DNA of 64,000 nt from Chimaeribacter coloradensis (GCF_002858715.1 NZ_PJZH01000018.1:1-64000), one strand, 5' to 3'; positions 29,122 to 37,988 are shown, numbered from the stretch's first letter. Numbers and translations: made by a program. The notes: generated by a model not told the origin, from the letters alone.

Positions 29122-29943
29122 ATGTTGCCTGTAGAACGCCATCGCTTTATCGCCGACCTCCTCAGCCAGCGGGGGCGGGTGCTGGTCCAGGAAGTGGCCG
29201 AGCTGTGCCGGATTTCGCTGGAGACCGCCCGACGTGACCTGACGCTGCTGGAGCGGCGCGGGGTGCTGCTGCGCAGCCACGGCGGCGCGGTCTACATCGA
29301 CACCCCCACGCCGGAGAAGCGCCCGCTGTCGGGGCAGATTGAGCAGGGGGAGTCGTTCCGCCAGCGCAGCAACCAGGCACCGGAGATGAAAACCCGCATC
29401 GCCAAACGGGCGCTGGGCTTTATCGAACCAGGTGACTGTCTGCTGCTCGACAGCAGCTCCACCAGCTGGTTTCTGGCGCGGCAGATCCCGGACATCGAAC
29501 TGGTGGTGCTGACCAACTCGCTGCACATCATCCAGACGCTGGCCGCCAAAGCCAATGTGCGCACCATCGGCCTCGGCGGTGAGTATTCGGCGAAGTATGA
29601 GGATTTCATCGGTGTGCTGGCCGAGCAGATGCTGAAGGAGTTTGTCATCAACAAGGTCTTTTTCTCCTGCCACGGCCTCAGCCCGGAGGGGGGCATCCGT
29701 GAGAGCAACGAACACCACGCGCGGCTGAAACAGCAGATGCTGCTCGCCTCGGAGCGCAAATTCCTGCTGGCGGACGCCACAAAATTTGGCCGCCGCTCGT
29801 TCGCCCGCATCTGCCACTACCGGGAGATCGACACCCTGATCACCGACCGGCTGGACGATGAGGAGTTCCGGCAGGAGCTGGCCTGGAACAACGTGGATGT
29901 GATTGAGGTGGCCCCGGCCGCCCAGCGCCGCCGGGGCGGCTAA
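29122..29943 (+). CDS. DeoR-family transcriptional regulator
   Basis: A 273-residue regulator with an N-terminal DeoR winged helix-turn-helix (LLSQRGRVLVQEVAELCRIS ... TARRDLTLLERRG, residues 14-55, then RSHGGAVY) and a C-terminal sugar-phosphate sensor domain with LLDSSSTSWFLARQI and VFFSCHGLSPEGG. It is the first gene of an eight-gene same-strand unit, 57 bp before the ABC binding protein, and probably represses that operon in response to a phosphorylated intermediate. The start follows CAGGAGAAG. The effector is unknown. Confidence 0.9.
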   Translation: MLPVERHRFIADLLSQRGRVLVQEVAELCRISLETARRDLTLLERRGVLLRSHGGAVYIDTPTPEKRPLSGQIEQGESFRQRSNQAPEMKTRIAKRALGFIEPGDCLLLDSSSTSWFLARQIPDIELVVLTNSLHIIQTLAAKANVRTIGLGGEYSAKYEDFIGVLAEQMLKEFVINKVFFSCHGLSPEGGIRESNEHHARLKQQMLLASERKFLLADATKFGRRSFARICHYREIDTLITDRLDDEEFRQELAWNNVDVIEVAPAAQRRRGG

Positions 29944-30000
29944 CCGTAACCCACTGATCGCAACGGGTGGCGTCCGGCCACCGCTTATGGAGAGAACATC

Positions 30001-30984
30001 ATGAAAAAATCGGTACTGGCCTGTCTGTTTGCTTCGGCGCTGCTCTCTGTGTCGGCGCACGGCGCGGAGAAGATCCGCATGGGCGTGGTGGTGAAGATTG
30101 GCGGCATCCCGTGGTTTAACGCCATGGAGGCGGGCATCAAAAGCGAGGCGGCCAAACGCGGCATCGACGCCTGGCAGGTCGGGCCGACCGCCGCCGACCC
30201 GGCGTTGCAGGTGCGGGCGATTGAAGACCTGATCGCGCAGAAAGTGGATGTGATAGGCGTGGTGCCGAACGACGCCAAAGTGCTGGAGCCGGTGCTGAAA
30301 CGGGCGCAGGCGGCGGGCATCAAGGTGATTGTGCATGAGTCGCCGGGGCAGAAATTTGCCGACTGGGATTTCGAGCTGGTGGACGCCAAAGACCACGGCA
30401 TCAACCACATGAAGGCGCTGGCCGCCTGCATGAAAGAGCAGGGCAAATATGCGGTCTACGTCGGCAGCCTCACGGTGCCGCTGCACAACCTCTGGGCGGA
30501 CTCCGCCATCGACTACCAGAAAGCGCACTACCCGAAAATGGAGATGGTGGCGGACAAGTTCGGCGTGGCCGAATCGCTGGATGACACCATGCGCACCACC
30601 AATGACCTGATGGCCAAATACCCGGATCTGAAAGGGGTGGTGGCCTTTGGTTCCCAGGGGCCGATTGGTGCCGGGCGCGCGGTGATGAACCGCGGCAAAA
30701 CCAACGACATCTGCGTCATCGGGCCGTTCAGCCCCGGCCAGGGGGCATCGCTGGTGAACCGTGGCGCGATCAAGGGCGGCTACATCTGGAACCCGATGGT
30801 CGCCGGGGAGGTGTTTGTGCGGGTAGCGGACATGCTGGAGAAAGGCGAGAAGATCACCGACGGCATGACCATCGAGGGCATGGGCAAAGTGAAAGTGGAT
30901 GAAGCCAACCACACCATTCTGGGCAATGCGACCGAAAGCCTGGACAAAGCCAACCTGCCGAAACTGGTCAAAATGGGGCTGTAA
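30001..30984 (+). CDS. Sugar ABC transporter periplasmic binding protein
   Basis: A 327-residue type I periplasmic binding protein with a signal peptide (MKKSVLACLFASALLSVSAHG-AEK). The mature fold begins RMGVVVKIGGIPWFNAMEAG and contains DLIAQKVDVIGVVPND, typical of the RbsB/LsrB cluster; the closest named relatives appear to be LsrB-like (AI-2) and rhamnose-type proteins. The linked enzymes are for a hexulose rather than AI-2 (no lsrF, lsrG or lsrK), so a sugar ligand is more likely. The ATPase gene starts 2 bp after its stop. Confidence 0.88.
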   Translation: MKKSVLACLFASALLSVSAHGAEKIRMGVVVKIGGIPWFNAMEAGIKSEAAKRGIDAWQVGPTAADPALQVRAIEDLIAQKVDVIGVVPNDAKVLEPVLKRAQAAGIKVIVHESPGQKFADWDFELVDAKDHGINHMKALAACMKEQGKYAVYVGSLTVPLHNLWADSAIDYQKAHYPKMEMVADKFGVAESLDDTMRTTNDLMAKYPDLKGVVAFGSQGPIGAGRAVMNRGKTNDICVIGPFSPGQGASLVNRGAIKGGYIWNPMVAGEVFVRVADMLEKGEKITDGMTIEGMGKVKVDEANHTILGNATESLDKANLPKLVKMGL

Positions 30985-30986
30985 TC

Positions 30987-32525
30987 ATGGCAATTGCTGA
31001 GACTCTCCCGGCCGGTGCGCCTGCCGCACCGCCCGGCACCCAGCCGCTTATCGACGTGCAGCAGCTGTCGATGACCTTTGGCGGCCAGCGGGCGTTGAAT
31101 GAGATCGCCCTGACGCTGATGCCGGGCGAGGTGCACTGCCTCGCCGGCACCAACGGCTGCGGCAAAAGCACGCTGATCAAGGTGATCTCCGGCGTCTACC
31201 AGCCGGACGCCGGTTGCCGCATCACCCTCAATGGGGAGACGTTCCGCCGCCTGACGCCGGACCAGGCCCGCGCCTTCGGCATCCAGGTGATCTACCAGGA
31301 TTTGTCGCTGTTCCCCAACCTGACGGTGGCGGAGAACATCGCCTTTGAGCACAACCTGCACGGCCTGTTCGGCTGGTTCCGCCCGGCGCGGCTGCGCGCC
31401 ACGGCGGAACGCATCCTGGCGGAGCTGAACTTCTCGCTCGACCCGGACAGCCTGGTCTCTGAGCTGCCGATCGCCCAGCGCCAGCAGGTGGCGATCTGCC
31501 GGGCGCTGGTGGCGGAGGCGCGGCTGGTGATCATGGATGAGCCGACCGCCTCACTGACCCGCACCGAGGTGAACCAGTTATTGCGCACCGTGCACTACCT
31601 GAAAAGCCGCGGCATCAGCGTGGTGTTCGTCAGCCACCGGCTCGACGAGGTGCTGGAGATCTCCGACCGGGTGACGGTGATCCGCGACGGCAGGAAAGTC
31701 GGCACCTTCCCGGCGGCGGAGGTGACCAGCCAGCGCCTCACGGAGCTGATGACCGGCCTGACCCTCGACTACAAGCTGAAAGGGGCGAACCGCCACGCCG
31801 GGCGCATCATGCTGGAGGTGGAAAAGCTCAGCCGCGCCGGGCAGTACCAGGATGTCAGCTTCAAACTCCACCAGGGCGAAGTGCTGGGGCTGTGCGGGCT
31901 GCTCGGCTCCGGGCGCACCGAGCTGGCGCTGAGCCTGTTCGGCATGACCCGGCCCGACAGCGGCAAACTCTACCTCGACAGCAAACCGGTGCGCTTCCGC
32001 AGCCATGAAGACGCCATCAAAGCGGGCATCGGCTACGTCTCCGAAGACCGGCTGACGCTGGGGCTGGTGCTGCAACAGTCAGTGGCGGACAACACCGTGC
32101 TGGCGATCCTCGACCAGCTGCGCGGCCGCTTCCACCTGATCGACGAGTACCGCAAAAACAAACTGATCCTGCAATGGATCGAGAAGCTGGGGGTAAAAGT
32201 CGGCAACCCGGATCAGGCGATCTCCACGCTCTCCGGCGGCAACCAGCAGAAGATCGTACTCGCGAAGTGGGTACTCACCCAACCGAAAATCCTGATCCTC
32301 GACTCGCCCACCGTCGGGGTGGACGTCGGGGCCAAAGCCAGCATCTACGCGCTGATCCACCAACTGGCGGACGAGGGCATCTCGGTGCTGCTGATCTCCG
32401 ACGAAGTGCCGGAAGTCTACTTCAACTGCGACCGGGTGCTGCACGTCAGCGAGGGGCGCATCCTCGGCGAATACCTGCCGCAGAACATCAGCCAGCAACA
32501 GCTTGCGGAGGCGGTCAATGCTTGA
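30987..32525 (+). CDS. Sugar ABC transporter ATPase (two-domain)
   Basis: A 512-residue RbsA/LsrA-type protein with two nucleotide-binding domains. The first has the Walker A GTNGCGKST near residue 54, Walker B LVIMDEPTASL and SHRLDEV. The second has the degenerate P-loop GLLGSGRTE typical of this family, the signature LSGGNQQK and ILILDSPTVGVDVGA. It powers the permease pair encoded next, and its last codons overlap the first permease gene by 8 bp. Confidence 0.93.
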   Translation: MAIAETLPAGAPAAPPGTQPLIDVQQLSMTFGGQRALNEIALTLMPGEVHCLAGTNGCGKSTLIKVISGVYQPDAGCRITLNGETFRRLTPDQARAFGIQVIYQDLSLFPNLTVAENIAFEHNLHGLFGWFRPARLRATAERILAELNFSLDPDSLVSELPIAQRQQVAICRALVAEARLVIMDEPTASLTRTEVNQLLRTVHYLKSRGISVVFVSHRLDEVLEISDRVTVIRDGRKVGTFPAAEVTSQRLTELMTGLTLDYKLKGANRHAGRIMLEVEKLSRAGQYQDVSFKLHQGEVLGLCGLLGSGRTELALSLFGMTRPDSGKLYLDSKPVRFRSHEDAIKAGIGYVSEDRLTLGLVLQQSVADNTVLAILDQLRGRFHLIDEYRKNKLILQWIEKLGVKVGNPDQAISTLSGGNQQKIVLAKWVLTQPKILILDSPTVGVDVGAKASIYALIHQLADEGISVLLISDEVPEVYFNCDRVLHVSEGRILGEYLPQNISQQQLAEAVNA

Positions 32526-33582
32526 TGTTAACTCCCCGTTACCGGTGAAAAACTCACCGGACAAGAAAACGGCCCCGGCCAGGAAAACCGCAGCCAATCC
32601 GCTGCGCCGCCTGCTGCCGCGCCATAACGAGGGCTACCTCGCCTGGGTGCTGGTGGTGGTCATCGTGACCTTTTCGCTGCTCAGCGACCAGTTCCTGACG
32701 CTGCAAAACCTGCTCGACCTCAGCGAGAGTTACGCGGTGAGCGGCATCTTCGCCCTCGGGCTGTTTGTGGTGCTGGTGACCGGCGGCATCGACATCTCGT
32801 TCGCGGCGGTGGCCTCGGTGGTGCAATACCTGATCGCCACCCTGGCGATGAGCTATGGCCTCTCAAACCCGGCGCTGAGCATCGCGCTCGGCGTGGCGGC
32901 CGGGGCGCTGCTCGGCATGTTCAACGCCCTGCTGATCTACGGCCTGCGCATCGTCTCGATCATCGTCACCATCAGTATGCAGGCGCTGCTGTTCGGCATG
33001 CTGATGTGGCTGACCAACGGCCGCAGCCTCTACGACCTGCCCGAATGGTGGACGATGCCGCTGCAGGTGCTGCCGTTCAGTGCCGGCGGCCAGACCTACC
33101 AGATCGGCCTGCCGCTGCTGGTGATGCTGGCGGTGGCGCTGTTTACCTGGCTCCTGCTCAACCGCACCCACCTCGGCCGCCAGCTGTTCGCCATGGGCGG
33201 CGATCAGGAGTCGGCGCGGCGCATCGGCATCCGCGTCGGGCTGCTGCACCTGTTCGCCTACGGCTACCTCGGCGCGATGGCGGCGCTGGGCGGGCTGGTG
33301 CAGGTCTACCGCGTCGGTGAGGTGGTGCCGAATGCGCTGGTCGGCGGCGAGCTGGATGTGCTGGCGGCGGCGGTGCTCGGCGGGGCGAGCCTCAACGGCG
33401 GCAAGGGCAGCGTGGTCGGCACGCTGATGGGCGTCTTCCTGATCGGCATGCTGAAAAACGGCCTGAACCTGATCGGCGTCTCCAACTACTTCATGAATGT
33501 GGTGATCGGCATCGTGATTGTCGCCGCCATCACCGTGACCCACTACAAAAAGCGCAAAGAGACCGACGTCGGCTTTGTGTAA
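32518..33582 (+). CDS. Sugar ABC transporter permease 1
   Basis: A 354-residue RbsC-family inner-membrane permease. The ATG at 32518 overlaps the ATPase stop and lies behind GGAGG inside that gene, indicating translational coupling. After a basic N-terminal tail of about 35 residues come roughly ten hydrophobic segments with the family motif LVTGGIDISFAAVAS and the C-terminal AAAVLGGASLNGGKGSVVG. It pairs with the next gene as a heterodimer, as in Lsr and Als transporters. Confidence 0.92.
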   Translation: MLDVNSPLPVKNSPDKKTAPARKTAANPLRRLLPRHNEGYLAWVLVVVIVTFSLLSDQFLTLQNLLDLSESYAVSGIFALGLFVVLVTGGIDISFAAVASVVQYLIATLAMSYGLSNPALSIALGVAAGALLGMFNALLIYGLRIVSIIVTISMQALLFGMLMWLTNGRSLYDLPEWWTMPLQVLPFSAGGQTYQIGLPLLVMLAVALFTWLLLNRTHLGRQLFAMGGDQESARRIGIRVGLLHLFAYGYLGAMAALGGLVQVYRVGEVVPNALVGGELDVLAAAVLGGASLNGGKGSVVGTLMGVFLIGMLKNGLNLIGVSNYFMNVVIGIVIVAAITVTHYKKRKETDVGFV

Positions 33583-33601
33583 CGCCATCCCCGGAGGGGC
33601 T

Positions 33602-34621
33602 ATGTTCAAACAGATCAACAAGGTGGACAGCACCACCCGCAGCCTGCTGGCGCTGCTGGTGCTGGTGGTGGCCGGGTTCAGCCTGGCGCTGCCGGGGCAG
33701 TTCTTCAACGGCGGCACCTTTATGAGCGTGGCGTTCCAGCTGCCGGAGCTGGGGCTGCTGACGCTGGCGATGTTCATCCCGATCCTCAGCGGCGGCCTGA
33801 ACCTCTGCATCATCGCCACCGCCAACCTCACCAGTCTGCTGATGGCCTGGGTGTTCCTGACCTGGCTGCCGCCGGAAGCGGGGCTGGCGATGCAGGCGCT
33901 GTGGCTGGTGGTGGCGCTGGCCGGGGCGATGCTGCTGGCGGCGCTGATCGGCCTCTTCACCGGCGCGCTGGTGGCTTACATCGGCGCGCACCCGATTCTG
34001 GTGACCCTCGCCACCATGACCATGGTCAACGGCCTCGGCATCTACCTGACACGCGGCGCGGCCCTGAGCGGGATGCCGGAAATTGTGCGCTTTATCGGCG
34101 CGGAAACCGTGCTGGGAATGCCGGTGCCGCTGATCATCTTCCTGGTCACCGCCGCGCTGCTGGCGCTGTTCCTGGAGAAAACCCGGCTCGGCAAAACCAT
34201 CTACATGAGCGGCAGCAACATCAACGCCACCCACTTCAGCGGCGTGAACACCCACCGGGTGCTGATGGCGATCTACATGATCTCCAGCCTGCTCTGCGTG
34301 ATCGCCGGGCTGGTGATGATGGCACGCTTTAACTCCGCCCGCATGGGCTACGGCGACTCCTACCTGCTGCTGACGGTACTGGCGATCATCCTCGGCGGCA
34401 CCGATCCGTTCGGCGGCTTCGGCCGCGTCAGCGGGGTGGTGCTGGCGCTGATCGTGTTACAGGTGATCGCCACCGGCCTCAACCTGCTTAACGTCAGCCC
34501 GCATTTCAGCCTGGCGATGTGGGGCGCGGTACTGATCCTGGTGCTGGCGGGCAAATTCTTCCGCCAGCACTACCTGCAACGGCGGGCGGTGCGCCGCAGC
34601 GCCGCGCAGGCCCGGCGCTGA
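33602..34621 (+). CDS. Sugar ABC transporter permease 2
   Basis: A 339-residue RbsC-family permease. The ATG at 33602 is preceded by GGAGGGG (33592-33598), so it is chosen over an upstream in-frame codon that overlaps permease 1. Motifs ILSGGLNLCIIATANLTSL and IILGGTDPFGGFGRVSGVV match the family. It lies 19 bp after permease 1 and 44 bp before the epimerase. Confidence 0.92.
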   Translation: MFKQINKVDSTTRSLLALLVLVVAGFSLALPGQFFNGGTFMSVAFQLPELGLLTLAMFIPILSGGLNLCIIATANLTSLLMAWVFLTWLPPEAGLAMQALWLVVALAGAMLLAALIGLFTGALVAYIGAHPILVTLATMTMVNGLGIYLTRGAALSGMPEIVRFIGAETVLGMPVPLIIFLVTAALLALFLEKTRLGKTIYMSGSNINATHFSGVNTHRVLMAIYMISSLLCVIAGLVMMARFNSARMGYGDSYLLLTVLAIILGGTDPFGGFGRVSGVVLALIVLQVIATGLNLLNVSPHFSLAMWGAVLILVLAGKFFRQHYLQRRAVRRSAAQARR

Positions 34622-34665
34622 CCCTTTACCTTTCACCTTATCCTTTACCCCTGGGGACATTGATC

Positions 34666-35337
34666 ATGGAATACAAAATTTCGCCCTCACTGATGTGCAT
34701 GAACCTGATGGAGATCCGCCAGCAGCTTGAGGTGCTCAACCGCCGTGCCGACATGCTGCACATCGACATCATGGACGGCCACTACGTGAAGAACATCACC
34801 CTGTCGCCGTTCTTCATCCAGCAGATCCGCCCGCACACCCCGCTGGTGCTGGATGTCCACCTGATGGTGGAAAACCCCACCGATTTCATCCAGCCGATCG
34901 CCGAGGCCGGGGCGGACTTCATCTGCCCCCATGCCGAAACCATCAACCGCGACGCCTTCCGGGTGATCAACCAGATCCGCACGCTGGGCAAGCAGGTCGG
35001 CGTGGTGCTGAACCCGGCGACACCGGTGGAGTACCTGCGCCACTACATCCACCTGCTGGATAAGATCACCGTGATGACGGTCGACCCGGGCTACGCCGGG
35101 CAACCCTTTATCCCGGAGATGCTGGAGAAGATCCGCCAGTTGCGTGACCTGAAACGGGAGCACGGCTACCGCTACCTGATCGAGATCGACGGCTCCTGCA
35201 ACACCGGCACCTACCACGACCTGATGGCCGCCGGGGCGGAGGTGTTGATCGTCGGCAGCTCCGGCCTGTTCAACCTCGACAGCGACCTGGACGCGGCCTG
35301 GGACAAAATGCTCGATCACATGCGCCGGGCGGCGTAA
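34666..35337 (+). CDS. alsE: D-allulose-6-phosphate 3-epimerase-like protein
   Basis: A 223-residue ribulose-phosphate 3-epimerase-family TIM barrel, starting MEYKISPSLMCMNLMEIRQQ and much closer to E. coli AlsE than to Rpe. Metal and catalytic segments are ISPSLMCM, LHIDIMDGH, DVHLMVENP, VMTVDPGYAGQPFIPEM and IEIDGSCN. The expected reaction is allulose 6-phosphate to fructose 6-phosphate; the exact substrate is inferred from similarity. It follows the permeases and precedes a ROK kinase, as alsE-alsK do in E. coli. Confidence 0.85.
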   Translation: MEYKISPSLMCMNLMEIRQQLEVLNRRADMLHIDIMDGHYVKNITLSPFFIQQIRPHTPLVLDVHLMVENPTDFIQPIAEAGADFICPHAETINRDAFRVINQIRTLGKQVGVVLNPATPVEYLRHYIHLLDKITVMTVDPGYAGQPFIPEMLEKIRQLRDLKREHGYRYLIEIDGSCNTGTYHDLMAAGAEVLIVGSSGLFNLDSDLDAAWDKMLDHMRRAA

Positions 35338-35351
35338 ACGCGGAGAAGCGT

Positions 35352-36260
35352 ATGCAGCAATTTCTTGGGGTCGACATCGGCGGTACGCACACCCGGCTGA
35401 TTATTATGGATTCACAGCAGCAGTTCAGCGGCTACCGCAAGGTGAAAACCGCGGACTGGGCGCAGCAGCCGCAGCCGTTACAGGGGCTGACTGAGCTTAT
35501 CGGTGCCGCGCTGCCCGCCCTGGGTGACACGCGGGTGATGCTCGGCCTGCCGGGCATCCTGTCACGCGACCGGGCGCGGGTGCTGTCACTGCCGTTTATC
35601 CCGGCGCTGGACAACCAGCCGGTGGCGGCGCAGCTGGCGCAGGCGCTGGGGGTGGAGGTGCGCATGGACAAGGACGTCAACCACCTGATGTGGTGGGACT
35701 TAACCCGCCTGCCGCAGCTGCCGCGCGTGGCGGCCGGGGTTTACCTCGGCACCGGCATGGGCAACAGCCTGTGGCTGGACGGCGCGTTCTACCACGGCGC
35801 GCACGGGGCGGCGGGCGAGCTGGGCCATATTCCCTGGCCGGGGCTGGAGACGGCGTGCCGCTGCGGCAAACACGGCTGCGTCGAGAGCGTCACTGCCGGG
35901 CACTGGCTGGCGGCGTGGACTGCGGCGCGCGCCCCTGAGACGGCCATCGGCGCGCTGTTTGCGACGCTGGGCGAACACCCCGATTTGCAGGCGTTTATCA
36001 CCCGGCTGGCGCAGGCGATCGCCACCGAGATGAATATCTTTGACCCGGAGCACCTGGTGCTGGGCGGCGGCGTGCTGGCGATGCCGGGCTTCCCGCAGGC
36101 GTCGCTGGTGGCGCAGATCCGCGCCCACCTGCGCGCGCCGCAACCGGCGGCGGGGCTGGCGATCACCTTCAGCGACGTCACCGACGAGACCGGCTGCCGC
36201 GGTGCCTGTCTGGCGGCCGCGCGCGATCTGGCTTTTTCCGGCAGCAGGAGGCAGGCATGA
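35352..36260 (+). CDS. alsK: ROK-family sugar kinase (AlsK-like)
   Basis: A 302-residue ROK kinase. The ATP site is GVDIGGTHTR (residues 6-15), the catalytic region follows MDKDVNHLMWWD, and the zinc motif CRCGKHGCVES lies near residue 173 after HGAAGELGHIPW. The layout matches E. coli AlsK (YLGTGMG, GELGHIP, LFDP-like FDPEHLVLGGGVLAMP). It probably phosphorylates the imported sugar at C6. It starts 14 bp after the epimerase and overlaps the next gene by 4 bp (ATGA). Confidence 0.82.
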   Translation: MQQFLGVDIGGTHTRLIIMDSQQQFSGYRKVKTADWAQQPQPLQGLTELIGAALPALGDTRVMLGLPGILSRDRARVLSLPFIPALDNQPVAAQLAQALGVEVRMDKDVNHLMWWDLTRLPQLPRVAAGVYLGTGMGNSLWLDGAFYHGAHGAAGELGHIPWPGLETACRCGKHGCVESVTAGHWLAAWTAARAPETAIGALFATLGEHPDLQAFITRLAQAIATEMNIFDPEHLVLGGGVLAMPGFPQASLVAQIRAHLRAPQPAAGLAITFSDVTDETGCRGACLAAARDLAFSGSRRQA

Positions 36261-37183
36261 GCAACAAAGTATGCGTTTTTGGGTCATTTAACCTGGATAT
36301 CGTCGCCGGGATGGCGCGTTTCCCGCAGCCGGGCGAATCCCTGATTGCGCGCACCAGCATGATGGGCGCAGGCGGCAAAGGGGCCAACCAGGCGATTGCG
36401 GCGCTTAAGGCCGGGGCGCGGGTGCACTACATCGGCAAGGTGGGGCGGGATGATTTCGGCCAGTTTGCCCGCCGCCACCTCGACAGCGCCGGGTTTGACG
36501 CCGTGACGCTGTTTTCCACCGGCGAGCGTCCCACCGGCAACGCACTGATCTACGTGGCGGGGGAGGATGCGGAAAACATGATTGCGGTTGACCCCGGCGC
36601 GAACCTCACGGTCACCGATCAGGAGATCGACCAGTGCCGCCCGGCGATTGCGGCGGCGGATATTCTGCTGACCCAGCTCGAAAATAACCTCTCGGCGGTG
36701 ACGCGGGCGATCGCGCTGGCGCGGGAAGCGGGCACCCCGGTGATCCTCAACCCGGCCCCGTTCCAGCCGGTGCCGGACACGCTGTTGCCGCAGCTCTTCC
36801 TGCTGACGCCGAATGCCACCGAGTGCTCGCTGCTCAGCGGCGTGACGGTCACGGATGTGCCCTCTGCCCGGCAGGCGGCGGAGGTACTGCACCGCAAAGG
36901 CGTCGCGGCGCTGATTATCACCCTCGGCACCCAGGGGGCGCTGCTCTCCATGAACGGCGAGACCACGCTGATCCCCGCCTGCCGTGCCACCCCGGTAGAC
37001 ACCACCGGCGCGGGGGATGCGTTTAACGGGGCGCTGGCGGCACGGCTGGCCGCCGGGGCGACGCTGATTCAGGCGGCGCGCTTCGCCTCCGCCTATGCGG
37101 CGGTCTGCGTGGAGCGGCCGGGCGCGGCCGCCTCGATGCCGGAGTACGCCGAGGCGCTGGCGCGCCAGCAGGCGTGCGCCTGA
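36257..37183 (+). CDS. PfkB-family (ribokinase-like) sugar kinase
   Basis: A 308-residue PfkB kinase. It has the N-terminal signature GGKGANQAIAALKAG (residues 35-49) and the C-terminal DTTGAGDAFNGALAARL with the catalytic Asp and anion hole. Length and sequence resemble ribokinase RbsK. As the last gene of the operon it may phosphorylate a second pathway intermediate such as fructose 6-phosphate, or the imported sugar itself; these cannot be separated from sequence. It ends 4 bp from the stop of the convergent HD gene. Confidence 0.85.
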   Translation: MSNKVCVFGSFNLDIVAGMARFPQPGESLIARTSMMGAGGKGANQAIAALKAGARVHYIGKVGRDDFGQFARRHLDSAGFDAVTLFSTGERPTGNALIYVAGEDAENMIAVDPGANLTVTDQEIDQCRPAIAAADILLTQLENNLSAVTRAIALAREAGTPVILNPAPFQPVPDTLLPQLFLLTPNATECSLLSGVTVTDVPSARQAAEVLHRKGVAALIITLGTQGALLSMNGETTLIPACRATPVDTTGAGDAFNGALAARLAAGATLIQAARFASAYAAVCVERPGAAASMPEYAEALARQQACA

Positions 37184-37187
37184 GGGG

Positions 37188-37796
37188 TTATTTCAGCCAG
37201 CCCTGCTGCTGGGCGGCGTGCAGATGGGTTTCCAGGTGACGCCACAGCTCCGGGTGGACGTCACCGATAAAGGCGTTGCGGCTCAGCACCTGCTCCAGCC
37301 GCACGCCGTTCTCTACCCAGCTCTGCCCCTGGTTGTTCAGGTTCATGATCACCGGCAGCACCCGGTCGATCAGCAGCGCAAAGCGCGCTTCCGCCGTCTC
37401 GCCCGCCTCATACTCATGCCACAGCGCCAGGAACCGGCTGTGCTGCGGCTCCGGCAGCAGGCCGAATAAACGCACGGCAGCGGCCTGCTCTTTCTCTTTC
37501 ACCGCGGCGCGCCCGGCGAGGTCATACACCAGCACATCCCCGGCGTCGATCTCCACGATGTCATGCAGCAGCGCCATCTGAATCACTTTTTGCAGGTCGA
37601 CCGCTTCCCCGGCGTAGGGGGCGAGGCTCATCGCCGCCACTGCAAAGTGCCAGCTGTGTTCGGCGGAGTTCTCCTGCCGGGTGGTGCCGAGCACTTTGGT
37701 GCGGCGCTCCACGGTTTTGAGCTTGTCGATCTCCATCAGGAAATGGAACACCTCGGTCATGGAACCAAAATCAAGGGCAGGGGATAGCAACGACAT
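37188..37796 (-). CDS. HD-domain phosphohydrolase
   Basis: A 202-residue protein of the HDDC2/YfbR-type HD superfamily. Metal ligands are visible as His47 (SAEHSW), His78-Asp79 (LLHDIVEIDAGD) and Asp144 (LLIDRV), the H...HD...D signature. Relatives are 5'-deoxynucleotidases, but E. coli YfbR itself is clearly different in sequence, so only the class is assigned. It is convergent with the PfkB gene and divergent from trhA. Confidence 0.85.
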   Translation of the reverse strand: MSLLSPALDFGSMTEVFHFLMEIDKLKTVERRTKVLGTTRQENSAEHSWHFAVAAMSLAPYAGEAVDLQKVIQMALLHDIVEIDAGDVLVYDLAGRAAVKEKEQAAAVRLFGLLPEPQHSRFLALWHEYEAGETAEARFALLIDRVLPVIMNLNNQGQSWVENGVRLEQVLSRNAFIGDVHPELWRHLETHLHAAQQQGWLK

Positions 37797-37831
37797 GGCG
37801 ACTCCTGGGAAAACAGTGAAAAGTGATTATT

Positions 37832-37859
37832 CCGTTAACAGCGAGTATTTCGTTAACGG
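37832..37859. promoter_or_regulatory. Inverted repeat CCGTTAAC...GTTAACGG
   Basis: Perfect 8-bp arms (37832-37839 and 37852-37859) separated by 12 bp, starting 35 bp upstream of the HD gene in the divergent region with trhA. Each arm contains the palindrome GTTAAC, so this looks like two dimer sites 20 bp apart. Confidence 0.55.
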
Positions 37860-37894
37860 CGTGTTATGACAAGGTTTCGCCGTTTATTTTTAGC

Positions 37895-37906
37895 GTACAC
37901 GTGTAC
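37895..37906. promoter_or_regulatory. Perfect palindrome GTACACGTGTAC
   Basis: A 12-bp perfect palindrome 82 bp before trhA. Its CG-centred form is like LacI/GalR-family operators. The binder is unknown. Confidence 0.5.
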
Positions 37907-37988
37907 ACTGAAACCATTCTCAGCTAGGCTACGCCTGTTACTGGATAAGGTCGGTTGTTAAATTTATGCTGAGAGGAACCGCAACACG

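Noticed and set aside
30001-34621. Lsr (AI-2) transporter
   Set aside because: The binding protein resembles LsrB, but lsrK, lsrR, lsrF and lsrG are absent and the linked enzymes are an AlsE-like epimerase and sugar kinases, so AI-2 is not the favoured ligand.
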